This document shows, piece by piece, positions 17,818 to 26,824 of a stretch of 64,000 nt of DNA. The translations under genes and the position numbers were made by a program. Origin of the DNA: Streptomyces sp. NBC_01314 (GTDB lineage: Bacteria; Actinomycetota; Actinomycetes; Streptomycetales; Streptomycetaceae); the NCBI RefSeq assembly GCF_041435215.1, contig NZ_CP108394.1, positions 1,550,001 to 1,614,000 on the forward strand. Direction: 5' to 3'. The notes under the pieces are model-generated. The model was not told the origin of the DNA. It saw nothing but the letters and a program-made list of their open reading frames with translations, and did no database searches. Within the stretch, counting starts at the first letter, position 1. Each line of letters opens with the position of its first letter.

Positions 17818-18810
17818 ATGACCAGCAGCCCGCACGATCCGCCTCACCCCTCTCCCGACGACAACGCTTCCGGCCGCGAACCGGACAACGGACCCGCCAT
17901 GTCCCGCGAGCGGTTCGACACACTTTTTGACGAGCTGAGCACCTGGGGCCGCTGGGCACCGGCCGACGCCGACCGCGGCGCCTGGAACCGGGTCACCCCC
18001 GAACACTCACGCCGCGCCACCGCCCTGGTCCGCACCGGCACCACCGTCCCGACGGCCCTGCCGTGGAACACGGCGCCCGGCCCGGACAACGGCAAGCCCG
18101 CCCTCCACTACATGTCCGACCTCGGCGACGTCGAGGCCCCCGAACCGTCCTGTCACAAGGACTTCATCGCCGTCGACTACCACGGCAAGGGCGTCAGCCA
18201 CCTCGACGCGCTCTCCCACATCGCCTACCGCGGACAGCTCTACGACGGCCGCGTCGCACGCGAGGTCGTCGACGCGGGCGGCGCCCGCTTCGGCTCCGTC
18301 TCCGCGCTCGGCCCGCTGGTCACCAGGGGCGTACTGATCGACATGCCCGCCGTGCTCGGCACCGACTGGCTGGAGCCCGGCCGGGCCGTGCACGCCGACG
18401 ACGTGATCGCCGCGGAGAAGACCCTCGGCGTCACCATCGGCGACGGCGACGCGGTACTGCTGCGCTCCGGCCACTTCCGGCGCCGGGCCGAACTCGGCGC
18501 CTGGAATCCGGACAACGCCAGCGCCGGCTTCCATGTGGACGCCATGCCACTGTTCGCCGAGCGCGGGATCGCGCTGCTCGGCGGCGACGGCGACAGTGAC
18601 GTACGGCCCTCCCCCGTCGAAGGGCTGCACTCCCCCGTGCACGCCCTGGCGATCACCGCCATGGGTGTGCCACTGCTGGACAACCTCGACCTCGAAGCGC
18701 TCTCCGCGGCCTGCGCGCAGGCCGGCCGCTACGAGTTCCTGTTCGTCGTGGCCCCGCTGAACGTCCCGGGCGGCACGGGTTCGCCGGTCAACCCGATCGC
18801 GGTGCTGTGA
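17818..18810 (+). CDS. Cyclase-family (kynurenine formamidase-like) metal hydrolase
   Basis: Soluble enzyme of 330 aa in the cyclase/formamidase family, which cleaves amides or lactones with a bound metal. The metal site is visible as GKGVSHLDALSHIAY, the family's HxD...H arrangement, followed later by DGDAVLLRSGHFRR and EGLHSPVHALAITAMGVPLLDNLDL. In this context it might act on a sugar-acid lactone; that is inference. It is the first gene of a rightward operon. Its stop overlaps the start of the next gene (GTGATG). Confidence 0.82.
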   Translation: MTSSPHDPPHPSPDDNASGREPDNGPAMSRERFDTLFDELSTWGRWAPADADRGAWNRVTPEHSRRATALVRTGTTVPTALPWNTAPGPDNGKPALHYMSDLGDVEAPEPSCHKDFIAVDYHGKGVSHLDALSHIAYRGQLYDGRVAREVVDAGGARFGSVSALGPLVTRGVLIDMPAVLGTDWLEPGRAVHADDVIAAEKTLGVTIGDGDAVLLRSGHFRRRAELGAWNPDNASAGFHVDAMPLFAERGIALLGGDGDSDVRPSPVEGLHSPVHALAITAMGVPLLDNLDLEALSAACAQAGRYEFLFVVAPLNVPGGTGSPVNPIAVL

Positions 18811-19886
18811 TGGGCGCCACATCGGCCACGGAGTTCACCGTCGGCGTCAGCCGGGACTTCCTGGACGCGGACGGCCGCAATGTGTGGGGCGACATCCGGC
18901 TCGGCGAACTGGACGCCGCCGGGATCGACTGGCACTACCTGCCGCGCGACACCGGGGAACTCCTCGGAAAGGACGTCGACGGCCTGGACGCCGTCCTGTT
19001 CGCCGGCCCCGCCGTCACCGCGCGCACCTTCGAGGGCGCCGGCCGCCCCCCGCTCCTCTTCGCCCGCTTCGGCGTCGGCTACGACACCGTCGACCTCGGC
19101 GCGTGCACGCGCAACGGCGCCCTCGTGACCATCACCCCCGACGGTGCCCGGCGCCCGGTGGCCACCGCCGCCCTCACCCTGCTCCTGGCCGTGCTGCACA
19201 ACGTGACCGCCAAGGACCGGCTGGTACGGGAGGGGCGGTGGGCCGAGAAGGAACAGTGGATGGGCCTCGGGCTCACCGGCCGCCGTGTCGGCCTGATCGG
19301 CCTCGGCAACACCGCCCGCGATCTGGTCGGGCTGCTGCGGCCGTTCGAGGCCGACATCGTGGCGTACGACCCGTACTGCCCGCCGGAGGTTGCCTCCGGC
19401 CTCGGCGTACGGCTCGCGGACGTCGACACCGTGATGGCCGAGGCGGACGCCGTGATCGTGATGTGCGCGCTGACGGAGGAGACCCGTCATCTCGTCGACG
19501 CGCGTCGGATGTCCCTGATGAAGCCCACGGCCGTCCTGCTCAACGTCGCTCGCGGTCCCATCGTCGACGAGGCCGCGCTGATCGAGGCGCTGCGCGTACG
19601 GCGTATCAGGGGCGCCGGACTCGACGTGTTCGAGAGCGAGCCGCCGGCCCTCGACAACCCGCTGCTGGGCATGGACAACGTCGTGCTCAGCCCGCACGCC
19701 CTGGCGTGGACCGACGAGATGTCGGCCGGGAACGGCGGCAGCGCCGTCCGGGCCGTGCTGGAGGTGGCGGCGGGCCGGGTGCCGCCGTTCGTCGTCAACC
19801 GGGATGTGGTCGACAGTCCCCGGCTCATCGGCCGCCTCGCCGAGTTGACGGCTCGCCACGGCACTCCGGCGGGAGCCGGCGCATGA
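18807..19886 (+). CDS. NAD-binding 2-hydroxyacid dehydrogenase
   Basis: D-isomer-type 2-hydroxyacid dehydrogenase, 359 aa. The Rossmann motif is RVGLIGLGNTARDLVGLL. The catalytic arginine lies in LLNVARGPIVDEAAL, glutamate in GLDVFESEPPALDNPLL and histidine in VVLSPHALAW. The ring-closing LFARFGVGYDTVDLGAC block is typical of the family. Start GTG 18807 or ATG 18810 both overlap the previous stop. The C-terminus overlaps the next start by 4 bp (ATGA), so it is translated within the operon. The exact keto acid reduced is unknown. Confidence 0.88.
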   Translation: MMGATSATEFTVGVSRDFLDADGRNVWGDIRLGELDAAGIDWHYLPRDTGELLGKDVDGLDAVLFAGPAVTARTFEGAGRPPLLFARFGVGYDTVDLGACTRNGALVTITPDGARRPVATAALTLLLAVLHNVTAKDRLVREGRWAEKEQWMGLGLTGRRVGLIGLGNTARDLVGLLRPFEADIVAYDPYCPPEVASGLGVRLADVDTVMAEADAVIVMCALTEETRHLVDARRMSLMKPTAVLLNVARGPIVDEAALIEALRVRRIRGAGLDVFESEPPALDNPLLGMDNVVLSPHALAWTDEMSAGNGGSAVRAVLEVAAGRVPPFVVNRDVVDSPRLIGRLAELTARHGTPAGAGA

Positions 19887-20812
19887 GCGTCGCCGACGTC
19901 GGCACCGCCGGCACCGTCGGTTTCCTCGGGCTCGGCGCGATGGGACTGCCCATGGCGGTGAACCTCGCCCGTGCCGGTTTCGACGTGATCGCCTGGAACC
20001 GCGGCCGGGCCCCGCTGGAGGCCGCCGCCGCCGCGGGCTGCCGTACCGCAGACAGCCCGGAGCAGGTGGCCGCAGCCGCACCGGTCGTCCTCACCATGCT
20101 CCCCGACCTCCCCCAGGTGATCGAGCTGCTGGACCGCCCGGACGGACTGCGCTCCGGACGGCCGGTCATGGACACTCTGGTCGTCATGGGCACCGTCTCC
20201 CCCGTCGCGGTGCGCACCCTCGCCGAAAAGCTGCGCCCGCAGGGCGTCACGGTCGTCGACGCCCCCGTCAGCGGCGGGGTGACCGGCGCCCGCGACGCCA
20301 CCCTGTCGATCATGGGCGGGGGCCCGGCGGAGGCGGTCGCGCGGATCCGCCCGTATCTGGAGGCGATGGGATCGACCGTACGGCGCCTCGGGGACACCGG
20401 CGCCGGCTCGCTCGCCAAGGCCTGCAACCAGCTCGTCGTCGCCGGAACCCTGGTCGCGCTCGCCGAGGCCGTCCTGCTCGGCGAGCGGGGCGGCCTCGAA
20501 CCGGCCGCGCTGCTCGACGTACTGGCCGGCGGGCTCGCCTCCTCCGAGGTGCTCGCCCAGAAGCGGCACCACCTGGCCGAGGGCGACTTCACCCCGTCCG
20601 GGCCTGCCCGCTACCTCCACAAGGACCTCGGGTTCGTCCTGGACAGCGCCGCCGACGCCCAAGTCGCGCTGCCGCTGTCCACGACCGTCGCCGAGCTGTA
20701 CGCCGCCGTCGAGGCACAGGGCCTCGGCGACCTGGACAACAGCGTCGTCCTCGGTCTGCTGCGCGGCGGCTTCCCCGACTCACCTCACTCCACTCATTCC
20801 ACGAAGGACTGA
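19883..20812 (+). CDS. NAD(P)-dependent oxidoreductase, 3-hydroxyisobutyrate dehydrogenase family
   Basis: Beta-hydroxyacid dehydrogenase, 309 aa, with VGFLGLGAMGLPMAVNLARAG at the N-terminus, the substrate loop VDAPVSGGVTGARDATLSIM and the catalytic-lysine region GSLAKACNQLVVAGTLVALAEA. Family members reduce tartronate semialdehyde, 3-hydroxyisobutyrate or related acids. The window holds two such genes plus a 6-phosphogluconate dehydrogenase of the same superfamily. ATG 19883 overlaps the preceding stop. The frame extends upstream only as a shadow of the previous gene. Confidence 0.88.
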   Translation: MSVADVGTAGTVGFLGLGAMGLPMAVNLARAGFDVIAWNRGRAPLEAAAAAGCRTADSPEQVAAAAPVVLTMLPDLPQVIELLDRPDGLRSGRPVMDTLVVMGTVSPVAVRTLAEKLRPQGVTVVDAPVSGGVTGARDATLSIMGGGPAEAVARIRPYLEAMGSTVRRLGDTGAGSLAKACNQLVVAGTLVALAEAVLLGERGGLEPAALLDVLAGGLASSEVLAQKRHHLAEGDFTPSGPARYLHKDLGFVLDSAADAQVALPLSTTVAELYAAVEAQGLGDLDNSVVLGLLRGGFPDSPHSTHSTKD

Positions 20813-20818
20813 AGACAC

Positions 20819-21715
20819 ATGCAGGTAGGAATCGTCGGCCTCGGGCGCATGGGCGGCAACATGGCCGCCCGCTGGCGGGACCGCGGCCACGAGGTGCTCG
20901 GCTACAGCCGCACCTCCCCCGACCGCGACGCCGACTCCCTGGAGGAACTCGTCGCGAAGCTCGCCGGCCCCCGTGTGGTGTGGCTGATGCTGCCCTCGGG
21001 CGACCCGACCCGTCAGGCCCTGCGGCAGCTCGCGGAACTGCTGTCGCCCGGTGACGTGATCGTGGAGGGCGGCAACTCCCGCTTCAGCGACGACACCGAG
21101 CACGCCCGGATGCTCGCCGGGCACGGCATCGGCTACGTCGACTGCGGCGTCAGCGGCGGCGTCTGGGGCCGGGAGAACGGCTACGCCGTGATGTGCGGCG
21201 GCGAGGACGAGCACGTGGAGCGCGTCTGGCCACTGCTGGAGTCGCTCGCCCCCGACCAGGACGGCCTGTGCCACGCGGGCCCGGTCGGCGCCGGTCACTA
21301 CTCCAAGATGGTCCACAACGGCATCGAGTACGGCATGATGCAGGCGCTCGCAGAGGGCTACGAACTGATGGAGGCCAGCGAGTACGTGCCCGACGTCCCC
21401 AAGGTGCTCGCCTCCTGGCGGCACGGCACGGTCGTCCGCTCCTGGCTCCTCGACCTCCTGGTACGTGCCCTGGAAGAGGACCCGGGCCTCGCCACCCTCT
21501 CCGGCCGGGTCGACGACTCCGGTGAGGGCCGCTGGACGGTCGAGGAGGCGGTACGTCTGTCCGTGTCCGCCCCCGCCATGACCGCCGCTCTCTTCGCCCG
21601 CTTCGCCTCCCGCAAGCCGGACGCCGACCAGCTCAAGGCCCTCGCGGCGATGCGCCGGCAGTTCGGCGGCCACGCGGTGCACGGCGCGGACACGGTCACC
21701 GCAGAGAAGGGGTGA
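20819..21715 (+). CDS. gnd: 6-phosphogluconate dehydrogenase (decarboxylating), short NAD-type
   Basis: Oxidises and decarboxylates 6-phosphogluconate to ribulose-5-phosphate. The 298-aa length fits the short class. Signatures are VGIVGLGRMGGNMAARW, VVWLMLPSGDP, VEGGNSRFSDD, YVDCGVSGGVWG and the active-site block GPVGAGHYSKMVHNGIEYGM, with the conserved lysine and asparagine. It follows the previous gene by 6 bp. It links the kinase product made in this island to the tkt-tal pair at the left end. Confidence 0.92.
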   Translation: MQVGIVGLGRMGGNMAARWRDRGHEVLGYSRTSPDRDADSLEELVAKLAGPRVVWLMLPSGDPTRQALRQLAELLSPGDVIVEGGNSRFSDDTEHARMLAGHGIGYVDCGVSGGVWGRENGYAVMCGGEDEHVERVWPLLESLAPDQDGLCHAGPVGAGHYSKMVHNGIEYGMMQALAEGYELMEASEYVPDVPKVLASWRHGTVVRSWLLDLLVRALEEDPGLATLSGRVDDSGEGRWTVEEAVRLSVSAPAMTAALFARFASRKPDADQLKALAAMRRQFGGHAVHGADTVTAEKG

Positions 21716-21744
21716 GCGGCGGGGGCGGCCGGAAGGGTGAGGAA

Positions 21745-22211
21745 GCGGGCCGCCGGGGACTGGCGTTGCTGGTCGCCGGGGACCGGCGCCGCTGGTCGCC
21801 GGGCCTCCTTCGGGAGAACCCGGACGGCACGATCATCTCGACGGCCGCCCCCGGCATGGCACCCCTTCGAAGTGCGGCCGGCCGACATCGGCGTCGCCGT
21901 GACGGCGATCCCGTCGCGCAGGCCGTGGTCATCCCGGTGAGCGGCCGGGCCGCCGACCGCTGTGGCGCCCGCCGGGTCTCCGCCCGGGCCGCGCTCCACC
22001 CGCAGGCCGGATCTCCGCGCGCGATCGCCCTTCCGACCCTGCCCGGTCCGCCGACGCGGCTCGCCACCGGGCCCGGGGTCGCCTTCGGCGCTTCAGCGCT
22101 GCGAGCGGCGGGCCCGGTCGCGCCCCTCGCTTCCTCTGATCGCGGTCGCGGTCGCGGTCGCGGAAGCCGTACGGCTGCGGCGGGACGCCGGAGCCGTGAT
22201 CACCGGTGCGG
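21745..22211 (+). pseudogene. Decayed MFS (DHA2-type) transporter remnant
   Basis: The 500-bp gap between gnd and the kinase holds pieces of a drug-resistance-type MFS transporter in alternating frames. NPDGTIISTAAPGMA (about 21814-21860) is in one frame, FEVRPADIGVAVTAI (about 21867-21911) in the next, and AQAVVIPVSGRAADRCGARRVSA (from about 21917) back in the first. A C-terminal-like EAVRLRRDAGAVITG follows near 22160-22210. DHA2 proteins read close to DGTIVNTALP, SFGVRPADIGVAVTAY and PVSGWLADRYGARRV in the same order. The middle of the protein is missing. No intact reading frame remains. Confidence 0.65.
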
Positions 22212-23690
22212 TCACCGCACCTCGCGCAGGAGTTGGTAAAGCTGTTCGCTGAGTCCGCGGGTCCTCGCCAGCCGCCGTGCCGCCACCGGGTCGGGCACCA
22301 CGGTGCGGTGGGTGCGGGCACCGGGCACCGGGGAGGTCAGCGAGGGCAGGTCTCCGAGCGCGTGCCGGGCGAGCAGCGCGGCGCCGAATCCGGAGCCCGC
22401 GGTGTCGTCGGTGATCTCCAGCGGCATGTCGAGCGCGGCGGCGACGATCTCCGCCCACAGGGGGGAGCGCAGGGCGCCCCCGGTGGCCCGTATCGAGGTG
22501 ACCGGAGCGTCGGCGGCGAGCAAGGAGTCGCGTACGAGGGCGAGTTGCTGCCCGACCCCCTCGATCATGGCCCGGGTCATGTGGGCCCTGCCGTGCCCTC
22601 GGCGCAGCCCGATCAGGGCGCCGCGGGCGTCGGGATCCCACCAGGGCGCGCGTTCCCCGAGCAGGTGCGGCAGGCCGATCAGCCCCTCGGCGCCGGGCTC
22701 CACCTGGGCCGCCTCCTTCAGCAGATCGCCGACGTCGACGCCGCCGAAGGACTCGGCGGCCCACTGGGCGACGACCCCGGCGTTGCTGACCGCGCCTCCG
22801 AGCACCCACAGCCCGTCCGCGAGGTAGTAGCAGAACACCCGGCAGCGTTCGTCCACGCCCGGCCGGTCGCGTACGACACGCAGGGCGCCGCTGGTGCCGA
22901 GGGAGAGCGCGGCGGTGGCCGGCGCGGTGGCACCGACGGCGAGATTGGCCAGCGGACCGTCCCCGGCACCCGCCACCACGGGCAGCCCGGCGGGCAGGCC
23001 CAGCCTGGCGGCGGCCTCGGGCAGCAGCGTGAACACGGCGGTCGGCGGTACCGGTTCGGGCAGCCGGTCGGCGCCCACCCCGGCGATGTCGAGGGCGGGG
23101 CCGTGCCATCGGGTGGTGCGCAGGTCCAGCAGGCCGGTGGCGGAGGCGCAGGACAGGTCGGTGACCAGCCTGCCGGTGAACCGGGACAGGACGTAGTCCT
23201 TCAGGCCGCACCAGGTGGCCGTACGCCGGACGAGTCCCGGCTCGTGTGCCGTGAACCAGGCGAGTTTGACGAGCGGGGCCATGGAGTGGACGGGGGTTCC
23301 GGTCGCCCGGTGCAGGGCGTCGGCGCTGCCGGCCGCCCGCAGGCCGCGGGCGGTGTCGGCGGCCCGGGTGTCCGCCCAGCTCAGCGCGGGGGTCAGCGGT
23401 TCGCCGGAGGAATCGAGGGCGAGCAGGGTGTGCAGGGCCGCGCTGAAGGACAGGGCGACCACCGTGAGACCGCGTCCGGCGCAGGTTTCCGCGCTCTCCC
23501 GAATCGCGTCGACGGCCCCTGCCAGCACCGTCTCCGGGTCGTGGACGGCTTCCCCGTGCCGGCCCGTGAGGAGGGGGGCGGGACGCTCGACGGTGGAGAC
23601 GACCCGGTAGGTCCCGTCCACCGCGACCACCTTGGTCGCGGTGGTGCCCAGGTCGATCCCGAGCACTACCTGGGTTTCGTCCTTCACCAC
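22212..23690 (-). CDS. FGGY-family carbohydrate kinase, gluconokinase type
   Basis: Phosphorylates a sugar or sugar acid with ATP. The 492-aa product has VVLGIDLGTTATKVVAVDG, the GAGDGPLANLAVGA nucleotide-site loop, SLGTSGALRVVRD and, near the C-terminus, IRATGGALRSPLWAEIVA. The length and GIDLGTTATK opening resemble gluconate kinases such as GntK of Bacillus; xylulokinase is the main alternative. GTG 23688-23690 has GGAGG 8 bp upstream. The frame upstream of it has no kinase similarity. It is divergent from the next operon, with two candidate operators between them. Its product, 6-phosphogluconate, would feed gnd. Confidence 0.87.
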   Translation of the reverse strand: MVKDETQVVLGIDLGTTATKVVAVDGTYRVVSTVERPAPLLTGRHGEAVHDPETVLAGAVDAIRESAETCAGRGLTVVALSFSAALHTLLALDSSGEPLTPALSWADTRAADTARGLRAAGSADALHRATGTPVHSMAPLVKLAWFTAHEPGLVRRTATWCGLKDYVLSRFTGRLVTDLSCASATGLLDLRTTRWHGPALDIAGVGADRLPEPVPPTAVFTLLPEAAARLGLPAGLPVVAGAGDGPLANLAVGATAPATAALSLGTSGALRVVRDRPGVDERCRVFCYYLADGLWVLGGAVSNAGVVAQWAAESFGGVDVGDLLKEAAQVEPGAEGLIGLPHLLGERAPWWDPDARGALIGLRRGHGRAHMTRAMIEGVGQQLALVRDSLLAADAPVTSIRATGGALRSPLWAEIVAAALDMPLEITDDTAGSGFGAALLARHALGDLPSLTSPVPGARTHRTVVPDPVAARRLARTRGLSEQLYQLLREVR

Positions 23691-23848
23691 GGTCGTGGCC
23701 TCCGTTTCCGTCTCGACCCGGCGTTCCCGCCATGGGTCGCCCGGGTGCCGGTCCGGCGCCCGGGGGCAGGGCGCGGGAGCGGCTGTCTCAGGGCGCGGCG
23801 TCGGTCGGCGATGGCCCCTGGGGACCGTAACAGCATGCGGCACCGAAG

Positions 23849-23860
23849 CCAATATGCTGG
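23849..23860. promoter_or_regulatory. Candidate IclR operator, site 3 (kinase promoter)
   Basis: CCAATATGCTGG, the reverse complement of CCAGCATATTGG, is 159 bp upstream of the kinase start. It matches the shared 12-mer and, with its flanks, the same 13-bp string as site 2. Confidence 0.66.
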
Positions 23861-23911
23861 ACGTTTACACGTCGATACCGCCTCAGAGTTGCACTACCCC
23901 TCCCCTTGGGT

Positions 23912-23923
23912 TCAACATGTTGG
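23912..23923. promoter_or_regulatory. Candidate IclR operator, site 4 (idonate operon promoter)
   Basis: TCAACATGTTGG, whose inner CAACATGTTG is a perfect 10-bp palindrome, lies 37 bp before the GTG start of the rightward operon. Confidence 0.67.
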
Positions 23924-23959
23924 CCTCAGTACAGCATTTCGTTCAGGAGGTGGGTCCGA

Positions 23960-24856
23960 GTGTCAGGACATGCGGAGGTCGGGGTCGCGGGTCTCGGCGT
24001 CATGGGATCGGCGATCGCCCGCAGGCTGCTGCGGTGCGGGCACGCCGTGCGGGTCTATGACGTCCGGCGGGACGCCGTGGCGGAGGTCGCCGGCGCCGGG
24101 GCTGACCCGGCGGAGTCGGCGGCGGCTCTCGCCTCGTCCTCCGTGGTGATCCTCTCCCTCAACACCGCGGACATCGTCGAACAGGTGGTCTTCGGCCCCG
24201 ACGGCGTCCTCGCCGCCGCTCCCGACGGCGTCCTCGTCATCGACATGTCCAGCATCGACCCCGGGCGCACCCGCGCCTTCGCCGAACGGGCCGCGAAGCT
24301 CGGCGCGGGCTGGGTCGACGCCCCCCTGTCGGGCGGCGCGCCAGGCGCGGAACAGGGTGAGCTGACCCTGATGCTCGGCGGCGAGGACGCACACGTGGAG
24401 CGGGCACTGCCCGTGCTCCGGGCGCTCTCCGCCCGCCTCACCCACCTCGGCCCGGCCGGCTCGGGGCAGCTGGTGAAGTCCGTCAACCAAGTGCTCGTCG
24501 GCTGCGGGTTCGCCGCCCTCGCCGAGGCCGCCGCGCTGATACGAGCGGCCGGTCTGCCGCCACAGCAGGTACGGACGGCGCTCACCGGGGGCAGGGCCGA
24601 CTCCGCGTTGTTCCAGGAATTCTTCGTCAAGTTCGCCGAGGTCGACCTCACGCCCACCGGACGGGTCGACAACATGGTCAAGGACCTGGAGGCCGCCCGC
24701 GACTACGCGCGCTCCACCGGAGTGCCGCTCCCGGTCACCACCGCGGTCGCCGAACTGCACCGCTGGCTGACCGCCGCGGGCCACGGCGGAGCCGACAACG
24801 CCGCGCTCATGCACTACTACGGATACGGAATCGGCCCGACGGGAGACCACTCATGA
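23960..24856 (+). CDS. NAD(P)-dependent oxidoreductase, 3-hydroxyisobutyrate dehydrogenase family (second)
   Basis: 298-aa beta-hydroxyacid dehydrogenase with VGVAGLGVMGSAIARRLLRCG, VIDMSSIDPGRTRAFAE, VDAPLSGGAPGAEQGELTLMLGG and the lysine-containing GQLVKSVNQVLVGCGFAALAEA. The DMSSIDP stretch is typical of tartronate-semialdehyde or 2-keto-3-deoxy-type reductases, but specificity cannot be fixed. GTG 23960 is chosen because AGGAGG lies 9 bp upstream. Earlier codons in the frame overlap the operator and have no family similarity. First gene of an operon with the SDR, IdnD and GhrB-like genes; its stop overlaps the SDR start (ATGA). Confidence 0.88.
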   Translation: MSGHAEVGVAGLGVMGSAIARRLLRCGHAVRVYDVRRDAVAEVAGAGADPAESAAALASSSVVILSLNTADIVEQVVFGPDGVLAAAPDGVLVIDMSSIDPGRTRAFAERAAKLGAGWVDAPLSGGAPGAEQGELTLMLGGEDAHVERALPVLRALSARLTHLGPAGSGQLVKSVNQVLVGCGFAALAEAAALIRAAGLPPQQVRTALTGGRADSALFQEFFVKFAEVDLTPTGRVDNMVKDLEAARDYARSTGVPLPVTTAVAELHRWLTAAGHGGADNAALMHYYGYGIGPTGDHS

Positions 24857-25656
24857 CGGGACCGGGCAGGACTTCGGCCCAGGCATCAGGGCCCGCGCTG
24901 TTCGACCTCTCCGGTCGGCTGGCCCTGGTCACCGGCTCCAGCAAGGGCATAGGAACAGCCCTGGCGACGGGACTGGCCGAGGCGGGCGCCGAACTCGTCC
25001 TCAACGGCCGTGACCCCGAGGCCCTGGAACGCACGCGCGCCGAACTGGCCGAACGCATCGGGACCAAGGTGCACGCCGTGCCCTTCGACGTCACCGACGA
25101 GACGGCCGTGCGGGCGGCCGTCCAGGAGATCGAGGACCGGATCGGTCCGCTCGACATCCTGGTCAACAACACCGGCGTACAGCACCGCGAACCACTCCTG
25201 AAGGTGTCCGCCGAGAACTTCGAGCGGGTCCTGCACACCAACCTCACCAGCGCCTTCCTGGTCGGCCGCGCGGTGGCCGAGGGCATGGTCGGGCGCGGCC
25301 ACGGAAAGATCGTCAACATCTGCTCCGTACAGACCTGGCTCGCCCGTCCCGGCATCGCCGCGTACGCCGCCTCCAAGGGCGGCCTCGCGATGCTGACCCG
25401 GGGCATGTGCGCGGAGTGGGCCGGATCGGGGCTGACGGTCAACGGCCTGGCACCCGGCTATGTGGTCACCGAACTCACCCGCCCCCTCGTCGACGACCCG
25501 GCCTTCGACACCTGGATCCGGGGCCGCACCCCGGCCGGGCGCTGGGCCTCGGTCGAGGATCTCGTCGGCACGCTGGTGTGGCTCGCCGCCCCCGCGTCGG
25601 ACTTCGTCAACGGCCAGGTGATCGCCGTCGACGGCGGTCTGACCGCGGTCATCTGA
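24853..25656 (+). CDS. SDR oxidoreductase, gluconate 5-dehydrogenase-like
   Basis: Short-chain dehydrogenase of 267 aa. It has the cofactor motif TGSSKGIG, NNTGVQHREPL, catalytic serine in VNICSVQTW, YAASKGG with the Tyr/Lys pair, and the C-terminal PASDFVNGQVIAVDGG. FDLSGRLALVTGSSKGIG near the start is close to gluconate 5-dehydrogenases (IdnO), which reduce 5-ketogluconate to gluconate. The next gene being an L-idonate dehydrogenase strengthens this, since the two enzymes act in succession. ATG 24853 overlaps the upstream stop. Confidence 0.86.
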   Translation: MTGPGRTSAQASGPALFDLSGRLALVTGSSKGIGTALATGLAEAGAELVLNGRDPEALERTRAELAERIGTKVHAVPFDVTDETAVRAAVQEIEDRIGPLDILVNNTGVQHREPLLKVSAENFERVLHTNLTSAFLVGRAVAEGMVGRGHGKIVNICSVQTWLARPGIAAYAASKGGLAMLTRGMCAEWAGSGLTVNGLAPGYVVTELTRPLVDDPAFDTWIRGRTPAGRWASVEDLVGTLVWLAAPASDFVNGQVIAVDGGLTAVI

Positions 25657-25671
25657 GAACGGATCAAGGAC

Positions 25672-26739
25672 ATGAACCCAGCTGACGCGGCGACGATGCG
25701 AGCGGTCGTGGCCCATGGGGCGGGCGACCTGCGCCTGGAGGAGCGGCCGGTACCCGAGCCCGGCCCCGGCGAGGTGGCGGTCGACATCCGCTACGGCGGG
25801 ATCTGCGGCTCCGACCTGCACTACTGGAGGCACGGCGCCGTCGGTGAGTTCCGCCTGCGCGAACCGCTGATCCTCGGTCACGAGATCGTCGGCCGGGTAC
25901 GCGCGGCGGGCCCCGGCACACAGGCCCCGCCGCCCGGAACCCCGGTGGCCGTCCACCCACTGGCCTCCTGCGGCACCTGCCGGCAGTGCGCCGCGGGACG
26001 GCGCAACACCTGCCTGGACACCGGCTATCTCGGCAGCGCCGCCCGCGACCCCCACGTCCAGGGCGGCTTCGCCGATGTCCTGGTGGTACCCGCGGAACGC
26101 GTCCTGCCGCTGCCCGAGGGCCTGGACCTGCGGCTCGCCGCGGTCGCCGAGCCCGCGGCGGTCGCCTGGCACGCGGTACGACAGGCCGGCGACGTACGCG
26201 GGAAACGGGTCCTGGTCACCGGCGCCGGACCGATCGGCTGTCTGGTGGTCGCCGCTCTGCGCGCCGCCGGCGCCGGTGAGATCACCGTGACCGACGTCCA
26301 TGACGCGCCACTGGCCGTCGCCAAGCGGGTGGGCGCCGACTCGACCGTACGGGTCGGCGGACCCGAGGCCGCAGCGCTGGAAGAACTCGCCGCGGACATC
26401 GCCATCGAGTCGTCGGGCAACCCCGCCGGGCTGCGCACCTGCGTCCACGGAGTGGACAGGGGCGGACTGGTGGTGGGCCTCGGTCTGCTCCCGCCCGGGG
26501 ACACTCCGGTCGCCGCCAACGCGGTGATCACGAGGGAACTGCGACTGGTCGGCTCCTTCCGCTTCGACGTCGAGCTCGGCGAGGTGCTCCGGGCGCTGGC
26601 AGACGGCCGCCTCCCGGTCGACCCGGTCGTGACCTCCGTACTCCCGGTGGCCCGCGTCGGCGAGGCGTTCGAGCTGGCGGCGGATCCGGCGCGCTCCTGC
26701 AAGGTGCTTCTCGACTTCGGACCTACGACAGCTCCCTGA
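25672..26739 (+). CDS. idnD: L-idonate 5-dehydrogenase (zinc alcohol dehydrogenase family)
   Basis: Oxidises L-idonate to 5-ketogluconate with NAD(P). The 355-aa product is a zinc MDR: the catalytic zinc is held by GGICGSDLHYWRHG and LGHEIVG. The structural zinc loop is CGTCRQCAAGRRNTC. The Rossmann motif is VLVTGAGPIGCLVVAAL. GSDLHYWRHGAVGEF and VVGLGLLPPGDTPVAANAVITRE are closer to idonate dehydrogenases than to sorbitol or threonine dehydrogenases. The gene has AAGGA before ATG 25672 and follows the SDR by 15 bp, the expected idnO-idnD pairing. Confidence 0.88.
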   Translation: MNPADAATMRAVVAHGAGDLRLEERPVPEPGPGEVAVDIRYGGICGSDLHYWRHGAVGEFRLREPLILGHEIVGRVRAAGPGTQAPPPGTPVAVHPLASCGTCRQCAAGRRNTCLDTGYLGSAARDPHVQGGFADVLVVPAERVLPLPEGLDLRLAAVAEPAAVAWHAVRQAGDVRGKRVLVTGAGPIGCLVVAALRAAGAGEITVTDVHDAPLAVAKRVGADSTVRVGGPEAAALEELAADIAIESSGNPAGLRTCVHGVDRGGLVVGLGLLPPGDTPVAANAVITRELRLVGSFRFDVELGEVLRALADGRLPVDPVVTSVLPVARVGEAFELAADPARSCKVLLDFGPTTAP

Positions 26740-26824
26740 CCCGGGCCGGCCAGGCGCCACCCCCTGCCCAGCCCGCGCGCTTCCCCTTCTCCGCCAACGT
26801 CCCCTCAGGTCTTGGGAGTTCAGC

